DNA from: Firmicutes bacterium UBA4795
Lineage (GTDB): Bacteria > Bacillota > Desulfotomaculia > Desulfotomaculales > Nap2-2B
Reading direction: 5' to 3'
Assembly (NCBI GenBank): GCA_002402825.1
Contig: DHGP01000027.1
Location: 71,500 to 135,499, forward strand
DNA length: 64,000 nucleotides
The translations under genes were made by a program, and so were the position numbers. The notes below the pieces were generated by a model that saw only the letters and a program-made list of their open reading frames with translations, was not told the DNA's origin and made no database searches. Within the stretch, counting starts at the first letter, position 1, and each line of letters starts with the position of its first letter. Shown here in pieces: positions 16,108 to 24,262 of the stretch.

Positions 16108-17046
16108 TAAAAAGAGGTTAATCATAAATTTTTTTTAACGGAAAGAAAAAAACATGGGAAATTTTATCTGATTATGTTCCGATGTACGTAATGGAACTCC
16201 CCCAAAAAAAGGGGGAGGTGGATAAGGCATTGTGGACGGGTGAATTATTTGCTTTTAAACAAAAGGTAGAAGATATTACCGGAAATAAAATTACGGCTTC
16301 GGCTTTGTCCAAGGCTACAGCTTTACTAAACACAAGGCGGGTAGCTTTAAAACGCCTTTATGACTTACGTAAAGCTGACCCTGCTCCTATTAGCGGGCTT
16401 GACGCGCTTTTGCCTGTGCAGGTATCTTTCTTTGATGATCCCCTACGGTTAACCCAAAAGGTAAATGACTTATGGGCCGAATTAGAAAATAGAGTAATAA
16501 ATAAAATAGAGGTAGCCCCACCAAATACGCCCCGTATTTTAATTTCCGGCAGTCCCATGGTTATTCCTAACTGGAAAATTCATTCTATTATTGAAAGTAG
16601 TGGAGCAGTGGTAGTGGGTGAAGAATCCTGTACTGGTACCCGTCTTTTTAACTCTTTAGATACTGGAATAAAAGAAAATGACTTAGATACTCAAATTAAA
16701 TTTATAGCCGAGCGTCAACTAAAAACAAACTGTGCCTGTTTTACCCCTAATAAGGAGCGCCTAGAAGATATTTTGGACTTCTGTCGGGAGTATAAAGTTG
16801 ACGGAGTAATTCATTACGCGCTCTTGTTTTGTCAGCCTTATATGTTAGAGGCAGTAAAGATAAAAAGGTTTCTTGACCAAAAAAAGATACCCTTGCTCAC
16901 TCTGGAAACTGATTATGGCATTGGGGATGTAGAACAAATTAGGACCAGGGTTCAAGCTTTTATTGAGATGTTAAATAAAAAATAATGTCGCAAGAAAGAT
17001 TTTTTACCCCTTTTTAAAAAAAGAATGGTAACTATAAATCTTTTTT
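16080..17046. repeat. Direct repeats (about 60 bp) flanking the HgdB-like gene
   Basis: Positions about 16082-16138 and 16988-17046 share the pattern CGCAAGAAAGA-TTTTT-CCC-TTTTT followed by a similar AT-rich stretch, roughly 80% by eye. The first copy is the edge of the yedF fragment. The two copies bracket the truncated HgdB-like gene, so this 0.9-kb segment probably arose by duplication or insertion. Confidence 0.6.
16182..16985 (+). CDS. N-terminally truncated HgdB/BcrC-family (2-hydroxyacyl-CoA dehydratase) protein
   Basis: The family consists of [4Fe-4S] proteins of 2-hydroxyacyl-CoA dehydratases, benzoyl-CoA reductases and related double-cubane reductases, usually 330-420 residues long. 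This one has 267. It retains YVMELPQKK, the EESCTGTR cysteine region, a CACF segment and HYALLFCQPY. The N-terminal domain with the first cysteine ligand region is missing. In frame upstream of 16182 the sequence still reads TWEILSDYVPMY, as in family members, until a stop, so the 5' part seems to have been lost. No ribosome binding site is seen at ATG 16182. It is probably a remnant, flanked by direct repeats and near yedF copies. Confidence 0.7.
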   Translation: MYVMELPQKKGEVDKALWTGELFAFKQKVEDITGNKITASALSKATALLNTRRVALKRLYDLRKADPAPISGLDALLPVQVSFFDDPLRLTQKVNDLWAELENRVINKIEVAPPNTPRILISGSPMVIPNWKIHSIIESSGAVVVGEESCTGTRLFNSLDTGIKENDLDTQIKFIAERQLKTNCACFTPNKERLEDILDFCREYKVDGVIHYALLFCQPYMLEAVKIKRFLDQKKIPLLTLETDYGIGDVEQIRTRVQAFIEMLNKK

Positions 17047-17102
17047 ATTAAAGTTCCATTATTTATAAGTATTTTTTATTTGTTTTATAAATGATACTTA
17101 TG

Positions 17103-17237
17103 GTATAATTTATTAAAATATTTAAACAATTTGAAGCTAAAAGAGTCTAGTTTAATTTTTACTCTAGCCTTTAAAGAAAAACCGCTGGTTGACAATAAAG
17201 ACTTAATTAAAGACTTAATTAAAGAGGTGATTTTGTA
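17103..17237 (+). promoter_or_regulatory. Promoter region and tandem repeat before the CxxC protein
   Basis: A TATAAT at about 17103-17108 is preceded by a weak -35 (TTGTTT-like). The leader contains two copies of GACTTAATTAAA in tandem, followed by GAGGTGA 8 bp before the ATG at 17238. Confidence 0.4.
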
Positions 17238-17585
17238 ATGTTAGAATGCGACAAATGCGGGTTTAAGGGGGAAAATCAACTATTTCCTTTGGTAAATAAG
17301 AGACTCACGTGTTGCGGACCTGAGGTGCATAAATGTCCAAACTGTGACACAACTGTGATGCTTGATTTTATAGAACAACAAAAACAAAATGAGGAACGGG
17401 CAAAGAAGTTAACAATTTTAGTAAAAGAATTAGAATCAAAAAAGGAATATACTCAAGTTAAGAAAATATTACAAGAACTTTCTAATATAAACAAATGTTC
17501 TATTCACAACGAAGAATTATCTAAGTTTATTAAAAATGAACATAGTTTTATTAAAAATGCACAAAGTATAACAGCTAGTTTTTAA
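17238..17585 (+). CDS. Small cysteine-rich (zinc-ribbon-like) hypothetical protein
   Basis: A 115-residue protein beginning MLECDKCGFKG, followed by TCCGPEVHKCPNCDT. The two CxxC pairs and CC suggest a zinc ribbon in the first 40 residues. The remainder is a lysine/glutamate-rich helical segment, probably a coiled coil (about residues 50-85), with one further CSIH. A good ribosome binding site and a strong terminator mark it as a single-gene unit. Function unknown. Confidence 0.65.
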   Translation: MLECDKCGFKGENQLFPLVNKRLTCCGPEVHKCPNCDTTVMLDFIEQQKQNEERAKKLTILVKELESKKEYTQVKKILQELSNINKCSIHNEELSKFIKNEHSFIKNAQSITASF

Positions 17586-17588
17586 CGT

Positions 17589-17613
17589 AAAAACCAGCGG
17601 TTTTTGTTTTTTT
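17589..17613 (+). terminator. Intrinsic terminator
   Basis: Stem AAAAACC/GGTTTTT with a 3-nt loop followed by GTTTTTTT, directly after the stop of the CxxC protein. Confidence 0.75.
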
Positions 17614-17818
17614 GTACATAATTAAAAAAGTGAAAAATTGTTTAATCCTGAATTGCCCCGAAAAAAACTTTTACCTTTCTAATAACGCTGCTTTTAGCGA
17701 TATATGAGTAATGTTAATTTTTACCATAGCAGCTCAAAAAAGCCCATACCCTGGTTTTAGTTTATAAATAATGATATGTTAAAGAAAATAAATATGGAAA
17801 GGGGTGCTTGTATTCCTT

Positions 17819-18403
17819 ATGCTTAAAGAAATAGATTGCCGGGGGTTGGCCTGTCCCCAACCAGTAATTAACACTAAAAAAGCCCTGGAAGAAATTGAGG
17901 AAGGAACGGTAATTACCGTGGTAGATAATCTTGCGGCCAAGGAAAACGTAACTTTGTTTGCCCAAAATGCCGGTTGTGAAGTTAAAGTAGCCGAAAAAGA
18001 AGGAAGCTATATCCTTACTATTAATAAAAGAAAAGCTTTTTCCGAAAAAATAAAACAGCTTAAGACTTCGGAAACATTATATTTCATTACCTCTAACCAG
18101 TTAGGCGAAGGTTCGCCTGAATTAGGTCAAATTTTAATTAAAAGCTTCCTTTTTACCCTTACCGAACAACAATTAGCTCCTCAAACGTTAATTTTCTTAA
18201 ATAGTGGTGTTTATTTGACCACTGCCGGTTCCCCGGTGCTGGAAGAATTGCAAGTCTTAAGCGATAAAGGTACAGAAATTCTTTCTTGTGGTACTTGCCT
18301 AGATTACTATAAAATAAAAGAAAAATTGCTGGTAGGCCGGATAAGCAATATGTATGAAATTAATGACTATTTAACTAAAACAGGGAAGGTAATTACCATT
18401 TAA
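17819..18403 (+). CDS. yedF: YedF-type sulfurtransferase-like protein (TusA + DsrE-like)
   Basis: A 195-residue two-domain protein. The N-terminal SirA/TusA domain shows the active-site motif LACPQPVINTKKAL. The C-terminal DsrE-like domain ends in EILSCGTCLDYYKIKE and a conserved tail. Proteins of this layout are linked with selenium and sulfur trafficking in Clostridia. ATG 17819 follows GGAAAGGGG. The GTG at 17804 is in frame but lies within the ribosome binding site. Partial copies of its 3' end occur at 15981-16107 and weakly near 17000. No selD or selenoprotein gene is visible nearby. Confidence 0.88.
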   Translation: MLKEIDCRGLACPQPVINTKKALEEIEEGTVITVVDNLAAKENVTLFAQNAGCEVKVAEKEGSYILTINKRKAFSEKIKQLKTSETLYFITSNQLGEGSPELGQILIKSFLFTLTEQQLAPQTLIFLNSGVYLTTAGSPVLEELQVLSDKGTEILSCGTCLDYYKIKEKLLVGRISNMYEINDYLTKTGKVITI

Positions 18404-18441
18404 GTGATTATTTATTTAGAAAGCGTAGTATCTCCTGATTC

Positions 18442-18525
18442 TGGTGCGGGCGGGGAGACTTGAACTCCCACGGGTTGCCCCACCGGATCCTAAGTCCGGC
18501 GCGTCTGCCTTTCCGCCACGCCCGC
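18442..18525 (-). tRNA. tRNA-Leu (anticodon TAG)
   Basis: The minus-strand sequence starts GCGGGCG and ends CGCCCGCACCA with encoded CCA. It is 84 nt long with the extended variable arm of class II tRNAs. The anticodon loop reads CTTAGGA (TAG), and the T arm contains GTTCAAGTC. Confidence 0.95.
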
Positions 18526-18526
18526 C

Positions 18527-18602
18527 TGGCTGGGGCGGCTGGATTCGAACCAACGAAATGGCGGATCCAAAGTCCGCTGCCTTACCGCTTGGCTACGCCC
18601 CA
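18527..18602 (-). tRNA. tRNA-Gln (anticodon TTG)
   Basis: The minus-strand sequence starts TGGGGCG and ends CGCCCCAGCCA, 76 nt with encoded CCA. The anticodon loop CTTTGGA gives TTG, and the T arm has GGTTCGAATCC. It lies one base from tRNA-Leu, so the two are surely co-transcribed, Gln first. Confidence 0.95.
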
Positions 18603-18958
18603 GTGTTTTTCCTTGCCTTCCTATACTTAAATAATAGTCCGTTGTTCTTTTTTTGTCAAGGTTTCGGGCGCGGTATTTTTTTCGGTAAGTAGGGCCGCTT
18701 CTTCACTCACTTTTTTCAGTTTCCCGCCTCATGCGGCCCACAGTTTCGTCAGCTTAGCCCCCTAACCAGATTGGACAAATAGACTTAAATCTGGTAAATA
18801 AAAAGTAGGGAAAAAACGCAGTTCATCGGGCAGCTTGTTTAGGCGGTAAAAAGCTAAGGCAGACGTGCCGGCAATAAATACAGGCAGGGTTATAAGAATA
18901 AAAAAGAATTAAATTTTAAGCAGGATTTTTTTGTTTTACGTCAAACAAACTTTTTATA
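18603..18958. other. 356-bp gap before cobS with one open minus-strand stretch
   Basis: No cobalamin riboswitch was found here despite the downstream B12 genes. On the minus strand 18908-18762 stays open for 48 codons (LITLPVFIAGTSALAFYRLN...) with coding-like composition. It has no start codon or ribosome binding site and so may be a remnant. The cobS start also lacks an obvious Shine-Dalgarno sequence. Confidence 0.4.
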
Positions 18959-19714
18959 ATGAAAAAATTTATTTTAGCCTTGCAGCTTTTAACCCGCCTG
19001 CATTTTTTTAATCTTCCTTTTGACGAAGTAATTTACGGTAAGTCATCCATGTATTTTCCGTTGGTGGGCTTCCTGTTAGGTGTAATCTTAGTTTTTTTAT
19101 ATTTGGGATTAAATTACGTTTTTCCCACCTTAGTGGTAACAGCCCTGCTTATTACGGGGTTGATTTTTTTAAGCGGCGGTTTGCACCTTGATGGTTTTAT
19201 GGACACCATGGACGGGGTCTTAAGCGGCCGCCCACCGGAACGCAAGCTTGAAATTATGCGTGATAGCCGGGTAGGTGCTTTTGGAGTAATTGGGCTGGTC
19301 ATCCTTTTGCTCTTAAAATTTGCCCTCCTGTCCTGTCTGCCGGCCCAAGTCACGCCCCGGGTTTTAATTCTCATGCCTGCCTTAAGCCGCTGGGGAATGG
19401 TTTACGCTATTGCTCGTTTTCCTTATGCCAGACCACAAGGAATAGGCATTTATTTGGCTAAATACACTAAAAGCAGGGAGTTAGCCGTAGCAGCCATATT
19501 AGGTTGTGGAGTAGCCGCTTTAAATGGAGGAGCAGGATTAATTTTATTTATCTGGTTGACTTTTTTAGCTCATTTTTTAGCCTTGATATTTACCCGCCAA
19601 TTGGGTGGGCTAACCGGCGATACTTACGGGGCCATTAATGAACTTTTAGAAGTTATTTTGCTTTTGACTATTTTTCCCTTACTAAAACTCCCCTTCCTTA
19701 ATTTTTCATGGTAG
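18959..19714 (+). CDS. cobS: Adenosylcobinamide-GDP ribazoletransferase
   Basis: Integral membrane cobalamin synthase that joins adenosylcobinamide-GDP with alpha-ribazole (phosphate). The 251-residue product has the family motif GLHLDGFMDTMDGVLSG in the first third and RDSRVGAFGVIGL after it. Several hydrophobic helices follow. It is followed after 13 bp by cobD and then cobC, so this plus-strand trio handles the lower-ligand end of B12 synthesis. ATG 18959 is the only sensible start, though the ribosome binding site is poor. Confidence 0.95.
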   Translation: MKKFILALQLLTRLHFFNLPFDEVIYGKSSMYFPLVGFLLGVILVFLYLGLNYVFPTLVVTALLITGLIFLSGGLHLDGFMDTMDGVLSGRPPERKLEIMRDSRVGAFGVIGLVILLLLKFALLSCLPAQVTPRVLILMPALSRWGMVYAIARFPYARPQGIGIYLAKYTKSRELAVAAILGCGVAALNGGAGLILFIWLTFLAHFLALIFTRQLGGLTGDTYGAINELLEVILLLTIFPLLKLPFLNFSW

Positions 19715-19727
19715 GTGATGTTTAAAA

Positions 19728-20819
19728 GTGTTTTTCAAGGATTTCATACCCGAGCACGGCGGTAATTTGTTTCAGGCGGCAAAGAACTATGGTTTTTTAC
19801 CCCGCGAGCTTATTGATTTTAGCGCCAACATTAATCCTTTAGGACCCTCTATTAAAGTAATTAAAGCTATTACCGATAATCTCTGGCAAATAAGCCATTA
19901 TCCTGACCCTGATTGTACCATACTCCGGCAAGCTTTATCCCTGCATTTAAACGTCTCCCCGGACAATTTGCTGGTGGGAAATGGTACCAGTGAACTGATT
20001 TACCTGCTGGCAGAAACACTAAATATCCGGCACGCCCTAGTTTTGCCTCCTGCTTTTAGTGAATATGCCCGGGCCGTATTCACTCATGGAGGTAAAATAA
20101 GCCAGGTGGAACTTAACGAAGAAAATGACTTTTCTTTACCTTTAGCTGAGCTTACCAAAGCCATTCCGGAGGTTGAGGCTCTTTTTTTATGCAATCCCAA
20201 TAACCCTACCGGTAGCTTAGTCTCCCAGGTGGAATTAAAGGTTATTCTAGATACGGCAGCGCGTTTTAACCGGCTGGTAATAGTAGACGAAGCTTTTATG
20301 GACTTTGTGCTTGAAAAAGAAGATTATACGGCCCTACCTTACCTGAATAACTATCCTAACCTTATAATTCTATATTCGCTAACTAAAATTTTAGCCATTC
20401 CCGGATTGCGTCTAGGGATAATAGCGACGGCAAGTAACTTGATTAAAAAACTGGCTCAAGCTAAAATTCCCTGGAGTGTAAATACTTTAGCGCAAATTGC
20501 AGGAAAAGCCGGCCTGGAGGACGAAGAATACTTAATGAATACTTACCGGTTGGTTAATCAGGAAAAAGCTTTTCTTTTAAACCAATTAAATAAACTGCCT
20601 GGCTTAAGACCGTTGCCCGGCGCGGCTAATTTTTTCTTAATTGATATTACCAAAACGGGATACAGTGTTCGTGAATTAGTCCAGAAGCTAGGTTTAAAAG
20701 GCATTCTGGTGCGGGATTGTACTAATTTTAGCGGCCTGTCCAGGCCGTATATCCGCATTGCGGTACGGGGACGGGAAGAAAACAGAGCTCTTTTAGCTGC
20801 CTTACAGGAAATACTTTAA
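19728..20819 (+). CDS. cobD: L-threonine-O-3-phosphate decarboxylase
   Basis: PLP-dependent class I fold enzyme making (R)-1-amino-2-propanol phosphate, the linker of the cobalamin nucleotide loop. It is a HisC relative of 363 residues. Visible are FSANINPLGPS at the N-terminus, CNPNNPTG, the VDEAFMDF segment and the PLP lysine in YSLTKILAIPGLRLG. HisC itself is the alternative, but the FSANINPLGP start and the cobS/cobC neighbours favour CobD. GTG start, 13 bp after cobS. Confidence 0.92.
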   Translation: MFFKDFIPEHGGNLFQAAKNYGFLPRELIDFSANINPLGPSIKVIKAITDNLWQISHYPDPDCTILRQALSLHLNVSPDNLLVGNGTSELIYLLAETLNIRHALVLPPAFSEYARAVFTHGGKISQVELNEENDFSLPLAELTKAIPEVEALFLCNPNNPTGSLVSQVELKVILDTAARFNRLVIVDEAFMDFVLEKEDYTALPYLNNYPNLIILYSLTKILAIPGLRLGIIATASNLIKKLAQAKIPWSVNTLAQIAGKAGLEDEEYLMNTYRLVNQEKAFLLNQLNKLPGLRPLPGAANFFLIDITKTGYSVRELVQKLGLKGILVRDCTNFSGLSRPYIRIAVRGREENRALLAALQEIL

Positions 20820-20823
20820 GTGG

Positions 20824-20868
20824 CACAGGCCCGTAGGGCAGGCATCCTGCCTGCCCGAAGCCTGTGGT
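20824..20868. repeat. GC-rich palindromic repeat (family A), intergenic copy
   Basis: Nested palindrome: outer CACAGGC/GCCTGTG and inner GGGCAGG-CATC-CTGCCTGCCC. It directly follows the cobD stop. The same family recurs at 21474, 24342, 26255, 26894, 30905, and in shortened form at 27962 and 43404. Confidence 0.85.
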
Positions 20869-20912
20869 TGATAAAAGGTTGGAGATTGAAAAATAGAAGG
20901 GAGGAAAATCCT

Positions 20913-21578
20913 CTGGCCTGTCGAATTTATCTGGTAAGACATGGGGAAACGGCCTGGAACGCCCAACTTAAATTTCAAGGGCACGCTGATATTGCTCTTT
21001 CTCCAAAGGGCCTGGTCCAGGCTGAAAAACTAAGCCGGCGTTTGGCTAAATGTGAAATTGCGGCTGTTTACGCCAGCGACCTAACCCGGGCTTATGAGAC
21101 GGCCCGCATTTTAGCCAGGCCCCATCACCTCGACGTAATACCGTGTTGCGCTTTTAGAGAAATAAATTTTGGCCTTTGGGAAGGGTTAACCATAGAAGAA
21201 ATAAAAAAAGAATACCGGGAGTTATTGCGCCAGTGGTGGCACGGGCCACTGGAAACCCGGGTGCCCCAGGGAGAAACCCTGGATGAAGTTGTTAATAGGG
21301 TTAACAGGCTGGTTAAAGAAATCGTAGTTAAACATGCCACCCAACAAATAATCATCGTGAGTCACGGTGGTCCCATCAGAGCTATTGTAGGTACGGTACT
21401 AGGTATGGATCTTAATCAATACTGGCGTTTACGCTTGGATAATGGTTGTCTTACTATTATTGATTTTCCTGCTTCGAGCAGACCAGGCTGGAAGCCCGGC
21501 TTACCGGAAGCCTGCCCTACTTCTTTAAACAAAGGAATTGTGGCTCTTTTAAACGACTGCAGTCACCTGGAGGGCTAA
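20913..21578 (+). CDS. cobC: Alpha-ribazole phosphatase (histidine phosphatase family)
   Basis: Removes phosphate from alpha-ribazole phosphate or adenosylcobalamin phosphate. The phosphohistidine motif YLVRHGETAWN is at the very N-terminus, and the second catalytic motif is IIVSHGGPIRAI. The start is uncertain. The frame is open to GTG 20820, but that would translate the palindromic repeat. A GGGAGG lies 8 nt before CTG 20913, which begins exactly at the conserved domain. TTG 20886 is another option. The C-terminus also contains a repeat-encoded insert (SSRPGWKPGLPEACPTS). Third gene of the cobS-cobD-cobC group. Confidence 0.85.
   Translation: MACRIYLVRHGETAWNAQLKFQGHADIALSPKGLVQAEKLSRRLAKCEIAAVYASDLTRAYETARILARPHHLDVIPCCAFREINFGLWEGLTIEEIKKEYRELLRQWWHGPLETRVPQGETLDEVVNRVNRLVKEIVVKHATQQIIIVSHGGPIRAIVGTVLGMDLNQYWRLRLDNGCLTIIDFPASSRPGWKPGLPEACPTSLNKGIVALLNDCSHLEG
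21474..21523. repeat. Family-A repeat inside cobC
   Basis: Segment with GGCTGGAAGCCCGG and GGAAGCCTGCCCTAC that is read in frame near the CobC C-terminus. It encodes a Pro/Gly-rich insert not expected in the phosphatase fold. Confidence 0.7.
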
Positions 21579-21612
21579 GTCGGTTGTCAGTCGTCAGTCG
21601 TCGGTCGTCAGG
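21579..21612. repeat. Heptamer tandem repeat (TCGTCAG type)
   Basis: About four copies of TCGTCAG/TCGTCGG in tandem, between cobC and the penicillin-binding protein gene. On the complementary strand this unit creates TGA stops, and it is only found between genes in this window. Confidence 0.85.
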
Positions 21613-21661
21613 GGAAAAACAAAGGAATTAAAGGGGAAGTGGTAGCATAATCGTCCCAATT

Positions 21662-23803
21662 GTGTCCCTAAAGGCAAAGCGGGTTACATTTGTTTTCTTT
21701 CTGGGAGTTATTGTTTTTGCTTTGCTGACCGGACGCCTTTTTTGGCTCCAGATAGTCCGGGGTGGGGAATTAAAGCATCAAGCAGCGCAAATACGGGTTA
21801 AAAATATTACTACCTGGCCTGCCCGTGGTAATATTTACGACTGTAACCATAATGCTTTGGTCACCAGCCGTCAAGGGTATTCTATTTATTTATTTTCCGG
21901 TAAACAAGAAAAAAATGCCTATCAAACAGCTTTTAAGATAGCGCAAATTTTAAAAATAAATCCGGAAGAAGTATATAAAAAAATCACTCGGCAGCCCGGT
22001 TATATTTTGATTAAGACCGGAGTAGATAGTGAAAGGGTTAACCTTTTGCGCCAAGCACATATAAAAGGCCTTGAAATGGAGGAAACAATTACCCGCCAGT
22101 ACCCTCAGGAAAACCTGGCGGCTCACGTTCTTGGTTTTGTGGGTATTGATGGCCAGGGCTTGACCGGCCTGGAAGTAAAATATGATGAAGTGCTCCGGGG
22201 TAAGCCAGGACACCTGGTCATGGAAAAAGACGCCCAAGAGCGCCAATTGCTCCAAACACTAACCCTTGCTTCTCCTGCCTCGCCTGGCAATAATTTAATT
22301 CTTACGCTTGACCAGGCCATTCAATTTTTTATCGAGCGGGAACTGGATAGAATTATGGTTACTTACAAACCTAAACAGGCCGTGATTATTGTTATGGCCC
22401 CAAAAACAGGAGCTATTTTGGCGTTGGCTTGCCGGCCTACTTTTTACCCTGACCGGTGGGAAAAAGCGGCTCCGGCAATTTGGGAGAAAAACCCGGCTAT
22501 TTCTTTTAACTATGAACCTGGTTCAACCTTTAAAATGTTCGTGGCCGCGGCTGCCCTGGAAGAAAAGGCGGTTAGGAAAAATGAGTATTTTTATTGTTCC
22601 GGAAAGGTTAAAATACAAGGAAGAGAAATAGCTTGTTGGAAAAAGGGAGGCCACGGCAGTATTTCTTTTAAAGAAGGAATCCAAAATTCTTGCAACACAG
22701 TGTTTATTCAAACAGGTTTAAGGCTGGGCAAAGAGCGTTTTTATGAATATTTACAGGCTTTTGGCTTTGGAACGACAACTGGCGTTGACCTGCCGGGCGA
22801 AGAAGAAGGAATTGTTATTCCGCCTCGTAAGGTTACCTCTCTTAATTTAGCCACCATGTCTATTGGTCAATCGGTAGCGGTAACGCCGCTCCAAATGCTC
22901 ACCGCCACCTGCGCCATTGCTAACGGTGGTTATTTATACCAGCCATATATTGTCCAGGCTATTGAAAAACCAAACGGTGAAAAGGTTAAGGTTACCAAGC
23001 CCAAATTAATCCGCCGGGTAATTTCTCCGGCTACTGCCCGTCAGTTGACGGAATACTTAGAAAAGGTGGTCCTGGAAGGTACAGGCAAAAGTGCTTTTGT
23101 TGAGGGTTACCGGGTGGCGGGTAAAACCGGCACGGCCCAGGTGTCAGGAGCAAAAGGATACCTGCCCGGTAAGTATGTGGCTTCCTTTACTGGTTTTGCT
23201 CCGGTAAGCGACCCTAAAATAGCCGTGCTGGTGTTACTGGATGAACCAAAGGGAGGGGCTTACCACGGGGGGGAGGTAGCCGCGCCAGCCTTTAGTAATG
23301 TGGTGCGGGACACGCTGCATAAACTGGCAGTGCCTGAAGAACTTAACACCCAAAATTTAATAACGCCACGGGCTATCCAAGGGCAAGTAGCTGAACCCCT
23401 CACAAAAAAAATTGTTGTGCCAAACGTTATTGGTTTTCCGCTATCCGAGGCGCAAAATATGATCAGAGAACGCGGCTTACGTTCCTGGACGGCGGGAAGG
23501 GAAGGATTGGTAGTTGGGCAAAAACCGGCGGCCGGAAACCAGGTTTTAAAAGGTATGGTTATTAACCTAGAAACTGGCCCATTTCCCGCCTTTTCAGAAA
23601 AAATAAGCGTTCCTGACTTAACTGGGTTAGCGGTAAAACAGGCCGGGACAATTCTGGAAAAACTTGGTTTATGTGTGGAGCCTAAAGGTTGGGGGTTAGC
23701 GGTAAAACAATACCCTGGACCAGGCAACAAAGTGGTTAAGGGTACGATAATCAAGGTTGAATTTAAACCCTTAAACTCTTTAAATAAAGGAAAAATGCCT
23801 TGA
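21662..23803 (+). CDS. Class B penicillin-binding protein with two PASTA domains (SpoVD/FtsI-like)
   Basis: Transpeptidase for peptidoglycan cross-linking, 713 residues. An N-terminal membrane helix (about 10-28) is followed by a dimerisation domain. The transpeptidase domain has the three active-site motifs STFK (in YEPGSTFKMF), SCN (in QNSCNTVF) and KTGTAQ. Two PASTA domains at the C-terminus begin VPNVIGFPLSEAQ and VPDLTGLAVKQAG. SpoVD usually has one PASTA domain and FtsI a division-cluster context; this gene stands alone, so the paralogue cannot be fixed. The GTG start has a distant GGGGAAG and is not certain. Confidence 0.88.
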   Translation: MSLKAKRVTFVFFLGVIVFALLTGRLFWLQIVRGGELKHQAAQIRVKNITTWPARGNIYDCNHNALVTSRQGYSIYLFSGKQEKNAYQTAFKIAQILKINPEEVYKKITRQPGYILIKTGVDSERVNLLRQAHIKGLEMEETITRQYPQENLAAHVLGFVGIDGQGLTGLEVKYDEVLRGKPGHLVMEKDAQERQLLQTLTLASPASPGNNLILTLDQAIQFFIERELDRIMVTYKPKQAVIIVMAPKTGAILALACRPTFYPDRWEKAAPAIWEKNPAISFNYEPGSTFKMFVAAAALEEKAVRKNEYFYCSGKVKIQGREIACWKKGGHGSISFKEGIQNSCNTVFIQTGLRLGKERFYEYLQAFGFGTTTGVDLPGEEEGIVIPPRKVTSLNLATMSIGQSVAVTPLQMLTATCAIANGGYLYQPYIVQAIEKPNGEKVKVTKPKLIRRVISPATARQLTEYLEKVVLEGTGKSAFVEGYRVAGKTGTAQVSGAKGYLPGKYVASFTGFAPVSDPKIAVLVLLDEPKGGAYHGGEVAAPAFSNVVRDTLHKLAVPEELNTQNLITPRAIQGQVAEPLTKKIVVPNVIGFPLSEAQNMIRERGLRSWTAGREGLVVGQKPAAGNQVLKGMVINLETGPFPAFSEKISVPDLTGLAVKQAGTILEKLGLCVEPKGWGLAVKQYPGPGNKVVKGTIIKVEFKPLNSLNKGKMP

Positions 23804-24258
23804 TGAGCCAAATATTTTTTGTTAACCCAGACAATCTTCCTATTATTATCGCGAGTGATGGCACGTGGTACTGGGGAAACTGGGAAATGAAGCGAAAAGA
23901 TATTGTCCGTCTTTTTTCTTCCCACCTGGTAAAAACCGGCGAGCATGACTTCGCTATTAACTTAAACAACGAGGTTTGCCCGGTAAAGGTAGAGGACGTT
24001 CCTTTTATTATTGCCGAAATTTTACCAGAAGAAGAATTAAGAATATTGCTTAATGATGAAAGAAAATTAGATTTGCCGCCAACGGAAATTGTCCTTAAAA
24101 ATAATGTTCCTTATTGTTCACTCTTTTGGGAGAACGATACAAAATTTTCACGGTCTGCTTTTTGGCAGCTTCGCTATTATTTTTTTGAAACAGAGCACGG
24201 TTATGAAGTACGCTACCAGAATAAAGTCTGGAAAATAGTTGAACAAAAAGGAAGGTGA
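23803..24258 (+). CDS. DUF1285-like protein
   Basis: About 151 residues with IIIASDGTWYWGNWEMKR, RLFSSHLVK and a VCPVKVEDVPFIIAE segment, which resemble the DUF1285 family (DGTWYY...GSPI, VEDAPF). Function of the family is unknown. ATG 23803 overlaps the stop of the penicillin-binding protein (TGATG), implying translational coupling. Its own stop overlaps the ribosome binding region of the hydrolase gene. Family assignment is from memory of the motif pattern. Confidence 0.65.
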   Translation: MSQIFFVNPDNLPIIIASDGTWYWGNWEMKRKDIVRLFSSHLVKTGEHDFAINLNNEVCPVKVEDVPFIIAEILPEEELRILLNDERKLDLPPTEIVLKNNVPYCSLFWENDTKFSRSAFWQLRYYFFETEHGYEVRYQNKVWKIVEQKGR

Positions 24259-24262
24259 GCTT

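Noticed and set aside
18444..18692. An 82-codon plus-strand ORF over the tRNA genes
   Set aside because: It is the antisense of tRNA-Leu and tRNA-Gln (repetitive PPDPKSGA/ADPKSAALP pattern is typical of tRNA shadows).
18603..18958. A second cobalamin riboswitch before cobS
   Set aside because: No B12-box (GCCACTG) or aptamer core could be found on the plus strand.
21579..21612. Heptamer repeats as a possible CRISPR array
   Set aside because: Units are only 7 bp with no unique spacers, and no cas gene is present.
23260..23946. A 228-codon minus-strand ORF under the PASTA domains
   Set aside because: Antisense of the penicillin-binding protein and DUF1285 genes, whose motifs are unambiguous.
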